A stretch of 64,000 nt of DNA from Morchella semilibera (lineage: Eukaryota; Ascomycota; Pezizomycetes; Pezizales; Morchellaceae). This document shows positions 9,656 to 19,736 of the stretch, piece by piece; within the stretch, counting starts at the first letter, position 1; every line of letters starts with the position of its first letter. Made by a program: the position numbers and the translations under genes. The notes under the pieces are model-generated. The model was not told the DNA's origin. It did not search any database and saw only the letters and a program-made list of their open reading frames with translations. The stretch covers positions 186,001 to 250,000 of the forward strand of contig WBVU01000009.1 of assembly GCA_009192285.1 (NCBI GenBank), in the 5' to 3' direction.

Positions 9656-12600
9656 GCGTTAATGGTCTCTTATCGAGGGGTGGGAATGAGGGTGAAGGGG
9701 ATGATGGGGGTTGTGGGGGGGGAACTTATAGGGGTGATACTGTTATGCTGGAGGGGAGTATGAATCATGTTTTCAAGTTACGTATAGGATATATAAATGT
9801 TCGAGGGTTGACTGATGCAAAATTTTACCGGTTGGTTTCTATGTTGGGACGGGTCTATGATTTTTTGTTTGTCGCGGAGACGTGGTATATCGATCATCGA
9901 AATAGGTTGGGTAATCCTGCTATTGTTGGATCGACGGTTCTTCCTGTTGGACATTCTCGACGGTACTCTAAGGGAAGGATGGGTGGTGGGGTCTATCTCT
10001 TGGCATCTGATGTTTGGCGTTCTTCGATCCTAGAGGTGAAGGGAGATCTGTATGGGATATTTGTACGACTGAAAGGGCTTACATTTGCGGGTGTCTATTA
10101 CCCACCGACCTCGCTGGCGATTGACTGTCTTGAGGATCACCTTTTACGACTGGCACCTGTTCAATTGCTACTTGGCGATATCAATACTAGGTTCCCTGGT
10201 CAGGAAAGAGCTGGACCCGGCGATAGGGTTCGTGTCTTCCATCGATGGCAGTCACTGCGTGGTATGAAGAGATTACTTCCTGATCCTAAGTCACCGGTAC
10301 TTCAGCTTGGTACGGATCATGCTTTTGTATCTGTCTCTTTGCAGGGTGACATGATACCGGTGTCTGATAGGGATGGCACGACGGATCTCAAACTGCTTCG
10401 TTGCTCCGATTTATGTATAGATACCGATCATCCGTACCTGTTGCTTGCCTCTGTTCTTGCTTCAAATATCCAGCGGAATGGATTGATGGCATCCGATGTT
10501 TCAACCGCAGCTAGTCCATCATATGATGATGCCTGTGATGTCCTAAGATTCAGAATCAATAAGCTCAGAGGCTGCTTGCATCGTAAGGGTACCGTAGGAG
10601 GGCCCTCAACTGTACTGGAGGAGAAGCGGGAGGAGGAGGAGGAGGATGATGATGACGACGATGATGATGATGATGATGATACTGGTGTGAGTGATTCTGG
10701 ATTACCGAATTGTGATATCGAGAGTGCTAGGAAGGGAAGAAAAAGAAAAAGAAGGAGGGGGAAATGGAGGGAGAGGATTGGGAAGGGGAAGGAGAAGGGG
10801 AAGGGGAGGGGAAATGAGAACGGGAAAGGGAACGGGAAAGAGAACGGGAAGGGGAACGGGAAACGAGGATTGCCAGTAGTGGACAAGGTATCAACTGATG
10901 GTGTTGATAATAATGATGATGGAACATGTGATCGATTTCGAGACTCTTGGAAGTTGATGGAAGAACTCAGCAGAATGGATGATGTCTCTGAGGAATTTGA
11001 TGTTGATATGCTTGATGCTTTGCTGATTGGTAAGGTTCAGGCGGTCTCGCAGGCGGTGCTGGGTATGATACGACCTAGGCGTGAAAGGGAGCGACCCGAT
11101 GGACATGCGATCAAACTGTCATGCGGGACCGATATGGGATCGACGATAGGTCTGTTCAAACGGGTACAGAGATCGTCTTTGGATGGGAGGTTTATTGCTT
11201 CCCAGAGTGCAAATCGGACGGCTATGGAGGAATGCTCCGAGAAGTATGAGAGGGTGTACAACCCATCTCGATCTTCATCGACTGCGGGTGGTGGTGGTGA
11301 TGGTGGTGGTGGTGGTGGTGGTGGTGGGGGTGGATATGTTGACACTGGTAATGGTGTTCCCTACTTTGATTGCGCTGGTCGGTACCCATTTGAGGCTGAT
11401 TATTACGACCATGATACCATGGAACGGCTGCTATCGCTTGTATCTGAAAGGAGGGTGGTGGAGTATATTAGGAAATTCCCGAGCACAAAGGCATGTGGTG
11501 AGGATGGTGTGCATATCTTGCAGATGAAGGCTCTCGTTGGCACCTCGTTTGTGACGGATCTTGCGTTGCTCTTTCAGGCTTGCGTCCGCTTCGGGGTGAC
11601 TCCTCGACGATGGAATGGGTCTCTACTCTTCCCCATTCATAAGGATCCTACTAAGCCCTATACCTCTGAGAATACGAGGCCGATTGCGATACTGGTCATG
11701 TTCCGACGGGTGTTTGAGGCTCTTATACTTCCCATGTTTGAGGATCCTTTCTTCCCCTACAACCGACTTGATGGTGCTCAGGCTGGGTTCCGTGCTGGGT
11801 ACTCTACGCTGACGCAGGCTGCGACCTTGCATCACTCGCTCTCCACCGGGATGCTACCGATAGCTGTGTTCCTCGATCTTCAGGCCGCCTATGATATGGT
11901 TGGTAGGGACAGGTTGGTGGCTGTGCTTGTATCGCAGGGGACGCCGCCGCTCCTGATCAGGATCTTGGTTGGATTGATGTTCACCGACATGTCCTACCGT
12001 TTGGTGGTCAATGGGGAGACATCTGGGGTGCTTCGTAGGAGTGTTGGTGTACCTCAGGGATCGCCTCTATCGCCGGCCATATTCAACAAGTTTATTGATT
12101 CCCTCATGCGATTGTTGAATGATCGATCGAGACTACACATTACTGCCAAGTCACCTACACCTACACCTACACCTACACTCACACCTACACCTACACCTAC
12201 ACCTACACCTATACCTACACCTCCCGCTCCACCTCCTACTACTGATTCGGTGCCTGAGATTGAGCTGCGAAGATCTCAACGTTTGATGGGAAGGACTATT
12301 GATAGGTATCGATATGTTCCTGTTGTTGATGTTGATGAGGATGGGGGGGGGGACTCTTCGATGATAGGATTTGATGTTGGCTCTGATGAATGCTCTGAAT
12401 GTGAGTTGACTCCTCTGGGTTACTTGATTAATTGACACTTGATTTGATATCCTGTTTTTTTTTTTTTTTTTTTTTTTGCTGATATGATTTCAGATTATGA
12501 TGATGGTTCCGGTACCGATTCTTCTACGGATTATCATGATGGTGTTGATGATGATGATCCCACGGTTTCCTCCGACGAGGATACGCCTCTGGTCCCTTCA

Positions 12601-14269
12601 CCTTCTGCGAGCTTGGTCATGCCTTCTGCTCTGTTCTTTGCCGACGATGGTGTTTTGATGTGTCGGGATTGGGCTGAGGCTTCCTCGTTGCTGGATATAT
12701 GTGAGCGTTGGGCTGATGATCATGATATGCGGTTCAAAGTGGGCAAGTGTGGGGTTATCGCGTCTGACTCCATGAAGGATCGTTGGCATGCACGCTTGAC
12801 TATGTATGGGCAGCCTATACCTGTGTTGGATACCTACAAGTACTTGGGTTTCCCTGTACGGAGTACCGGGATCGACTTTGAGGCTCATAGGGATAGGATT
12901 GTTGATAAGGCCCTGAAGATGAAGGGTTTCCTGCAGCTCAGCTCCGACCACTGGACTCCGCGTGTGAGGCTCAACATGTTCAAGCTCTTTATACGTCCGG
13001 TCATGGAGTATGGTCTACCGCTGTTTGAACCTTGGATACGTTCTGGGAGTGTGGCTACGTGTGGACGTGATAGGAGGAGGCGATTGCTTGCACCGCTTGA
13101 GGATGCTTGGAAGAGATGCATGATATGGGTGGCTGGTGGTACCTCCAAGCGGGCTCGATTGGCTGGTAACCTGTGTGGTGTCCTCGAGGTGAAGGATAGG
13201 ATGAGGCATCTCCGCTGCAGGTTCCAACATCATATCGATTCCATGCATGCCGATAACCCTCTACGTCGGATACTTGATGGTTTGAAGGGAAAGGTGTTGG
13301 CGAGGGATGTATCTTTGCGGAAACTATCCACGATGATGGCTTTGTATCTACGCAGGGATGACATGTATAGCCTCTTCCTTTCTCAACGGGATCGATTTCA
13401 TGGTCAAGGGTTGAAGGCCAAGCTGGATGACTTTATCTATTGGAGGAAGGCGGTGACTATTTGCGATAGGGAACGTGGGATTGCTGGAACTCTGTCTTAT
13501 ATTGTTGAACCTGATGCCAGACTGAAGGGTTTGGATGCTGTTGCGGTACTTGGTATGTTATGATTCAGTGTTTTGTTACTGCCCTCCCCTCCACCCCTCC
13601 ACCCCTCCACCCCTCCTCTCCCCCTCCCCCCTCCACCCCAATCCCCTTCTCACCCTCATTCGACGATCGACTTCCCTTTTTGGTTCAACTGGTATGGCAT
13701 ACCAAGTGATACGAAGTACTCCAATACCTTTTTCCCCTCTTCTGACAGCTCACTTCCCTTTTTGGTTCAACTGGTATGGCATACCGGGTGATACGAGGTT
13801 GACTCTTGCATGTGATTTTCTTTTTATATTAATCTCTTTTAATTTATTATACACACCTTATGCTCTGTTGATGTTTTTTTTTTTTTCTGTTGACTGATTT
13901 TTGATTGTATGATTTGTAGGTATATCTGATCCTGGTATGCAGACTATGCTGTGGGATTGGAGGAGGGGTCTTTACTGTTTTGGTCGGAAATGTCTCTGTG
14001 GTGAGAGGTGGGATAGGGGTCACACTAGATGTATGGCTCTGGAGCATGTATTGAACGATGAGGAGAGGGCTATGATGGAGTTTGATCGACTGTTCCACCC
14101 TCCCGACACCAAGTATACAGTTATCGATTACCTGTTGAACATCAAGGCTCACGATAGGGCCTACCGGATATTGACTGATTGGAATAAATGTCTTGCTGAT
14201 GCGTTCAGGGCGGAGGAGGCTGAAAGATTGTTGATGGTGGACGGGGGACTGGGAGGGTATGGAGGATAA
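9649..14269 (+). CDS. Non-LTR retrotransposon ORF2: APE endonuclease and RT
   Basis: Exons 9649-12400, 12494-13552 and 13920-14269 join in frame (both introns phase 1) to give 1386 aa. Residues 40-270 form an APE-type endonuclease with the expected INVRG, AETW, LLGDINTR and TDH motifs. Reverse transcriptase follows: AVFLDLQAAYD with catalytic Asp about 743, VPQGSPLSP about 801-809, and FADD about 966-969. Between the last two is about 100 extra residues of Pro/Thr repeat and acidic sequence, and intron 2 lies in that insertion. After the thumb (KYLGF; FIRPVMEYGLPLF) the last exon holds a Cys/His knuckle (C-x4-C-x-C-x7-H-x2-C). Low-complexity inserts (Asp, Gly/Lys/Asn, Gly runs) sit between domains. 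Endonuclease plus RT implies target-primed reverse transcription. All key catalytic residues are present, so it may be active. ATG overlaps the ORF1 stop. Confidence 0.88.
10630..10680 (+). repeat. GAG/GAT microsatellite coding acidic run
   Basis: GAGGAG then GATGAT units within ORF2 encode a Glu-Asp run, followed at 10735-10862 by a Gly/Lys/Asn-rich AGGGGAA-type repeat. Both fall in the linker between endonuclease and RT. Confidence 0.9.
11286..11333 (+). repeat. GGT microsatellite coding poly-Gly
   Basis: About 15 GGT-type units give a Gly run in the ORF2 linker just before the RT domain. Frame is preserved. Confidence 0.9.
12152..12222 (+). repeat. ACACCT hexamer repeat coding Pro-Thr
   Basis: Tandem CCTACA/ACACCT units encode alternating Pro-Thr within the insertion that separates the RT QGSPLSP and FADD motifs. 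Confidence 0.9.
12401..12493 (+). other. Predicted intron 2 of retrotransposon (ORF2)
   Basis: 93 bp, GTGAGT donor, a T-run of more than 20 bases as polypyrimidine tract, GCTGAT branch-like site and TTTCAG acceptor. Read through, the frame stops at 12433-12435, before the FADD motif; removal restores it by completing a TAT codon. Without splicing the RT would lack its second pair of catalytic aspartates. Confidence 0.82.
13553..13919 (+). other. Predicted intron 3 of retrotransposon (ORF2)
   Basis: 367 bp, GTATGT donor, a T-rich stretch, TTGACTGAT branch-like site and TTTGTAG acceptor. Removal joins the thumb region to the Cys/His exon in frame (GGT codon across the junction). It contains two copies of the palindrome-centred motif. 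Confidence 0.82.
13671..13798 (-). repeat. Palindrome-centred motif, copies 4 and 5 in tandem
   Basis: Cores at 13690-13704 (perfect) and 13772-13786 (one end mismatch) lie 82 bp apart inside intron 3. Both have CTTCCCTTTTTGGTTCAAC on the left and GTGATACGA on the right, the same orientation as copy 3. Confidence 0.85.
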
Positions 14270-14887
14270 TGATTAGTTAGGGTTCTTTCTTTTGTTTTTT
14301 TTGTTTCTTTTGATCGTATATCTCTGCTCCTTATCTTCCTTTTGTCTCTATCATGTGTTCCTTTTTCCTTTTTTTCCATCGATTGTTTCCGCTGGTCTAT
14401 ATATGGTTGGCGGTTTACTTTGGGGTGGTTTGTGGTAGGTCTGGGGCCGCTAAGTTGGGATGCAGGTCTTGTACTGGTGTCTTGGCTTGAGGTATGCGTT
14501 TGTCATGCCTCTTTTCGCTTGGTGTGTTGTTTTTCTGGAGGTGTCGCTTCTGTGCTTCTGGTTAGTCCTGGTCTTGGGGTTGCGCCTCTTTGTGGCTGGG
14601 CTGTTGAGGTTTCTGGAAGTGTTTTGGTCTTCGCTGGACTGTTTGTAAGTACCTGACTGTTGGGGGATTGCGTCTCTCTGTTTGGTTGGGCTGCGGTTCG
14701 GGTGGGGGCTCTCCTCCCTCGCATGGGTTTCTAGTTGTGGGTCTCTTGTGTCCTCCCTTCTGATCTTCCTGCACTGATCCGGAAAGGCGGTGTTGGGGGC
14801 TTGAGGAATGTGGTAGTTTGATCGGGGCTCCTGGGATTCCCCTTAGCTTGAGTAGATAGTAAATAAACTTGATCACTAACCCTAACT
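14270..14887 (+). mobile_element. Retrotransposon 3' UTR ending in telomere unit
   Basis: About 620 bp between the ORF2 stop and the end of the element, GT-rich, no gene. AGTTAGGGTT at 14275-14284, directly after the stop, is the exact reverse complement of the telomere unit. AATAAA lies at 14862-14867. The last 19 bases, TTGATCACTAACCCTAACT (14869-14887), finish with one full telomere unit, and unrelated sequence follows. The same 19 bases recur at 22969-22987. Confidence 0.7.
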
Positions 14888-15992
14888 GATATGCAGGGCG
14901 CAAATCACGAATTACGGGTCCCATTGACAGTTAGCACTCACTACACCAAATGCAAAGCTCTTTGATTCGGGCAAGGCGGTTTAAATTCCTCCGCCTTGCC
15001 CAACCCCCACTATTTCCGTATTGAGTCCAGACCGAGGCGAATTAGCGGCATCAAGCTTCACTTGTCTACCCCAGAGCTAACCCTTAACTAGGAGGACCGG
15101 CAATCAGTTTAGCGTGATATACTACAGGGGTTGGATATACTACAGGGGTTGACAGTGAGAACTGTTGCAACCACGGCTAGCACTGTCAAACCCGAGATAT
15201 CATATACGGGAGAGGGCAAGCATGCGCCTTGACTCAGGTAGAGGCTACAGTGGATAGGACGAGTCTGAATCTTTTCAATCCTGTCTAGTTGGCAAATAGG
15301 GATTATCTTAATATGTAGGTACAAGTATTTCCCCGCCTTTGGCTGGAGTAGGAGCTGGTGATACAGCTAAAACAGCACGTATCTATTTACCAACTTAAGC
15401 TTATATTAAGATTACAGAAACCCTAGATACCCTGTGCGCACATCTAAATTGTTTTATTGACCTAAGAGGTGTTGGAATATCACTACCTATCTACTGATCA
15501 TAAGTCCATGACTAACTAAAACATATCTTTCCTGAAAGAGACCCGATCTACGCCCTTCAACCAATCTTGAAGCCAGTTTTTCGAGTTTTTGTGGTAGTAT
15601 TATAAGCAGGATATTGTCTCATGTTAGGTTCTTTCTTATTTGAGTGTAGCACTCTTGCACAAAATAAAAAGAAAAACCAGTCATGTGCTAAGGTGTACTG
15701 GAGTTTCGAAAAGTCGGCGACTGGGGTGGAGGGGGGGGGCATCGATGGAAGTAGTTCTCAAACTGGGACCGGCACACCTTCTTTAATATCAACCAAAGAA
15801 AGAAGAAGCTATTTAAGGTAGACCATCACCGTGCCCTCCTACCTCTTCACCCAGACTCAACAATCAATCAACTTCACACTTCAACAATCAACTTCACCCT
15901 CCAACAATTTGCAAAGGTGCGGAATTGATAACCCTTCCTTGAGTTTTATAATCTCTCAAAACACGTTTAACTAATGCTTTTAATTTTCCTAG
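14888..15992. other. Intergenic, no gene seen
   Basis: Begins at the retroelement junction. A short tandem duplication of ATATACTACAGGGGTTG lies at 15116-15151, and a CTTCAC/CAATCAA-rich leader at 15850-15915 precedes the next gene. Nothing else recognisable. Confidence 0.5.
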
Positions 15993-16605
15993 ATGAGGCC
16001 TTTTCCCCGATATAGTCTTGCGCTTGGAGATACTTTACGCTTTAAATTGGCCTTGTCATTGGAAGGGGGCAACGTGGTTCTTAGGCGGGACCGCCATCCG
16101 TTCTGGGAATTTGAATCATGTGGAGAGCAGAGGTACCTCATTAGGCCGCCAAGAACGCAGATGTCGGTATTGAGCCTTGCCGTCACAAATGGCAACCCCC
16201 CAGTTGATTGGGCCAATGCCATGCTTGACCCCCTCATCCGCGACGAAAGCCAGCAGTGGAAGAAAGTTGAATTGGAAGGATCAAAGTATGTAACTTTGCC
16301 AAACTTTTATAATTAGTTGTTTTACTAACGCCCCGCCTTCCTAATCGTTTAGTAGATTCCTACTCCAGAACGTGAAATACGATACATTCTACCTAGCTGC
16401 TAATGACCCCGATTTCAACAGTGAGGATACTGACAAAGACGAGATCAATGTCGGAGTATTGCGCCTCTCGGATATCAGTGACGCATCCCCAGCGTTCAAA
16501 TGGGACATTTCGCCCCTAACGGAGGCTCAGAGGCGTGAGGAGGAGGAGGCGGATAGGGCGTTCAGAGTTGGGTGGGAGGCTGACGCGGCTGAGCAGAATG
16601 CATAG
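15993..16605 (+). CDS. Small protein, possible beta-trefoil fold (two exons)
   Basis: Exons 15993-16285 and 16353-16605 (67-bp intron, GTATGT donor, TTTAG acceptor, phase 2) give 181 aa. The ATG follows a TTTTCCTAG acceptor-like sequence, so a 5'-UTR intron starting near 15917 is possible. The sequence alternates short strands and turns (LRFKLALSLEGGNVVLRR, RFLLQNVKYDTFYLAAND), resembling fungal ricin-like beta-trefoil proteins, but the QxW motifs are weak. The C-terminal 30 residues are Glu/Arg-rich, probably helical. No signal peptide, so a cytosolic location is likely. The CT-rich leader with CAATCAACTTCAC repeats and a TATTTAAG box near 15809 look like a genuine fungal promoter. Function unknown; carbohydrate binding would be a guess. 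Confidence 0.6.
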
Positions 16606-18094
16606 AGCAGGGTGTTCTTGGGAACCCCGCTCCGTGGTACTTGAATGACTAGCTACTGGTTATGTTTCTCTCTTTTGGTGTTGATGTATCATTTCTTCTG
16701 GATGCCCGATGGGGCTTGTAGTTTAAAGAAAGAGATTGGGGATTGAAGTTTAGTTTAGCAAATGGAAAAAATTGAGGAGAAATTAATGGTGTTCCTTGGG
16801 CTCAACCTGTGATAAATTGTGCTGGTCGGCTGGCAGATCATCCTATCCACCCAACAATATGAGCCGGCCGCGCAATCTATCGGGAACTTGCTATATGGTA
16901 GCTCTGTGATAACACATCCCATTCGTAGGCTATGCAGAGATGTTTCGAAGGAAGCCACCTTTGTCGTTGGATTATGATGTCTGTTTGCTAGATGCAGGGT
17001 GCAATATACCCTCTGCGGCGTTTCCCCAATCCGTAGTAACGTACTACTTACTAGGGGTAGCCACCTCGCGATCGGGAGAGGATTCTATTTATGTCAGTAT
17101 CAAGTCCTTCAGGGCATCTATGTATTGCACGGTGCCACAAGTAGTTGAACATGAGGGTAGTAACCATACAAACCACCTAACAACATCAAAATTTCAAAGT
17201 CGCACTCCCGAGCTGACATTTTGGTTGTAGGTACTATCACAGCTGGAGAATCTTTATCTAAGGTTCTTTTGCTCCATCTCCTTGCGCTTGTGGAGAAATA
17301 CGTCTTTGAAGTTGCATTCCCATACAAATTTTGTTGCAAGGTGAATGTTCGCTTACTTGTGGAAACCCACCATACATGAGTTGTTTTTAGGGCCTACGGC
17401 CCCCTCCCTTCCCCCCCCCCCCCAACCTCGCTCTAACTCCCCCCCATTCTTCCGCTCCCCCTTGTCCTACCTTATGATATCAGTAGTTCTAGTTAGTAGT
17501 TGAATTAACTCCAACTCCGGTACTGGGGCTGGTTGCCATGCTGGGTTAGGGTTTCTCACTCCCGGTCACCCAGCTTTCGAGAAAGTGGTAAGCTAGTACT
17601 TTACATAATAGATAGGTAATGGACTGCAGGCAAGTAGGTATCAGATTTTGATGGCCTATATCCCAGTAAAACACTGTCCCAAGAGAGGTGAATTTTGTGT
17701 TTCTTTACCAACAGATCTTGTTTTCTCTCTTATCAAATGATAGATCACGATCACCGATACAAATTTAACCCGCCTATTAGCAGCACCGACGGACGTACCA
17801 TGGGATAACACCCCCAGCTCTCACTATATTTCCGAAAGCAAACTTGTATGTGTTACTGGCAAGTAAGCGAATATGAGTAGAGTAACCAAAATCACCCACC
17901 AAGACGAAAGTATCTTTGATGTTGCATATTGGCTAAAACTACTATCACTACCAGGGTCCATGTACTATTTTTCAAAAAGTTCTTCTATTACATATACGTA
18001 CTACAACCCCCTCTCTCCCCATACCAGAGCTCGCACCACAACCGCAACCCACCCCTAGTTCTGCCTCAGGTTGTCCATCCCATTCCTCCGACAG

Positions 18095-18305
18095 TCAGCA
18101 GCGAGGCCGTACCAAAAACAGCCCGCCAGGGACTGGATGGCCAGCAGCCAGCAGAGAGCCCAGACAAATAAAAACCAGGTAGGAGCTGGATGGCAGTCAG
18201 CAGCGAGGCCAAACCAAAAAAACCCGCCAGAACTAGATGGCCAACAGGCAGTAGCGATGCCAAACAAAAAGAAAACCCGCCAGGAACTAGATATCCAGAG
18301 CCCAG
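18095..18305 (+). repeat. Degenerate minisatellite
   Basis: Three to four imperfect copies of a 55-70 bp unit whose common core is GCCAAACCAAAAA...CCCGCCAGGAACTGGATGGCCA, with CAGCAGC runs between. Indels between copies disrupt all frames. Confidence 0.6.
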
Positions 18306-18348
18306 TGCTGATAGAAGTGAAGTTCTAAAGATGGTTAGTCACATATGG

Positions 18349-18471
18349 TACCGCAAAATCTTGAGTTATTCCTGACAATCTTCATCGTTAGAGGAAAACA
18401 GCTCTCTTTTACTGAATGTAGTTTAGTAGGTGGCCTTGGCAACCCCCCGAATAACTCGAGATTTTGCGGTA
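18349..18471. mobile_element. MITE-like hairpin, 123 bp
   Basis: Inverted repeats of about 23 bp: TACCGCAAAATCTTGAGTTA at the left and the matching GATTTTGCGGTA arm ending at 18471. TA at both outer edges could be a target-site duplication. No coding capacity. Confidence 0.6.
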
Positions 18472-18642
18472 CTAGAATGCACCAGAAAGCCCTTTGATCT
18501 AGACATCAAAACTAATGCTAATTCGGTTTGAACTGACGTGGTAACGTTTCTAGGAGGGCTGGTTGGTATGATTTGCTGTGGAGGTTATATATATGTGACA
18601 GATATAGTCGCTTTCGAAAAGCTGTGGAATAAGCCAGGGTAG

Positions 18643-18761
18643 TCTGTTGCAACGAACTATGGGTAGGGTACAGGACTATCGCCTGGCTGGTCGCGAATTT
18701 GACAATTTGATCTTTCCATGCGATAGTCCTGTACCCTATCGATAGTCCGTTGCAATAGGCC
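18643..18761. mobile_element. MITE-like hairpin, about 119 bp
   Basis: Inverted arms of about 40 bp (18643-18682 and 18720-18761) sharing GGGTACAGGACTATCGC and a TTGCAAC block, with about 37 bp of loop. No open frame. Confidence 0.65.
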
Positions 18762-18905
18762 ATTTTCACACACTACCCCAACCAACCCTGCCTTAATCCA
18801 CAGGTTTTCGCAAGCGACTGTAAGAGTGAAGTCGCTTAGTCACTCACCCATATCCCCTCTCCCTCAGGCCAACTCCAACAAAAGCATCAACCACCACCAC
18901 CCACT

Positions 18906-19736
18906 ATGTCCGCCCAAGAGACCACTGACAAAAAGGTTAAAGACCTCACGGAGGCTGTCTCGACTAACCTCGCTAGCCTCTTCACTGAGCTTATCCGCGT
19001 CAGTGTCCCACAGGCACCACCACACGCACCACCACAGGAACCACCCAATACCAACATCAACAAAAAGGTTTTGCGCAAGCTCGAGTCCATGAGCTTGCAA
19101 ATAGGATCCATTCGTTCAGATCTCCGAACCGTCAAAGCACAAGCCGACTACGAGAGGCAAGCGGCGCAGGAGGAGTTGATCGAGGAGACCAACTTGATAG
19201 ATCTTCTAGACCTAAGCGATACAGAGGAGATCTCCGAACCCGCTCCAGTAGAGTACGTAGCACTAGATCTACAGCCAATCAAACCCTTACTTAAGAAGCT
19301 TAGCTGAAGAGGTTGAAAAGGAAATATAACGAGCTTGCCCGTGCTCACAACCGCAAGCTTGTCCACGTCCACGACCTTATCGCCCCACTGCACAACCCCC
19401 GCGGCAATCCTGTGTTTGGTTTCCCCGCGACTATTGGTGATCTCATCCACCTTCGTTTGTCTCCCACACCTAGCTACTACGAATAAGGCTAATAGGACCG
19501 TAGACCCCACCGCCGAAAAGCTCCTCTGTGGGGCCTTCGGACTCAAGTACGAGGAAGACAGTGACACATTCACGAAATTCTGCGGCTTCGATCCCGAATA
19601 TGTAGGCGACCTTTATGTGGGATACTCAGATTGCAGCGGAGTTCCCTCGACACGCGTGGAGAATTGCTACAAACGCCAAACCGACATTGAGGCTACTGGC
19701 AAGCCAACGGTGAGCACCAGGAAAGCCGCGGCGTAA
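18906..19736 (+). CDS. Fungal coiled-coil protein of unknown function
   Basis: Exons 18906-19247, 19304-19454 and 19504-19736 join to 241 aa. Intron 1 (56 bp) uses a weak GTAGAG donor and CTTAG acceptor. Intron 2 (49 bp) has GTTTGT, a GGCTAATAG branch site and a CCGTAG acceptor. Residues 1-45 are a predicted helix, then a Pro-rich linker (QAPPHAPPQEPP). A second coiled coil of about 45 residues (NKKVLRKLESMSLQIGSIRS onward) is followed by an acidic stretch. Exon 2 carries LKRLKRKYNELARAHNRK and GNPVFGFPATIGDLI, a pattern seen in small fungal proteins of unknown function. The C-terminus is Cys- and Tyr-containing and ends in basic residues. The first intron boundary is less certain than the second. 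No targeting signal seen. Function unknown. Confidence 0.6.

Larger units (their letters stand above)
2256..14887 (+). mobile_element. Candidate telomere-anchored composite retroelement
   Basis: The region is bounded by telomere repeats on both sides: the array ending near 2265 and the unit at 14878-14887. It holds the complete spliced LINE (7223-14269), two opposite-strand genes, two upstream modules and five copies of one palindromic motif shared between intergenic DNA and the LINE intron. The 3' end faces the chromosome interior and the 5' side faces the end, as expected if the G-strand 3' end primes reverse transcription of the RNA tail. Known telomeric non-LTR elements (TRAS/SART in silkworm, HeT-A/TART in Drosophila, MoTeR in Magnaporthe) set the precedent. 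That the opposite-strand genes belong to the element is inference; the true 5' end could lie nearer 7 kb. Confidence 0.5.
16606..18905. other. Intergenic with minisatellite and two hairpin elements
   Basis: No gene seen. A C-run occurs at 17409-17424. A degenerate minisatellite lies at 18095-18305 and two MITE-like inverted repeats at 18349-18471 and 18643-18761, listed separately. The last 60 bases are a CT-rich leader for the next gene. Confidence 0.5.

Noticed and set aside
10428-10886. 152-aa minus-strand frame with poly-Ser and Phe/Pro repeats
   Set aside because: Antisense shadow of the low-complexity linker of ORF2.
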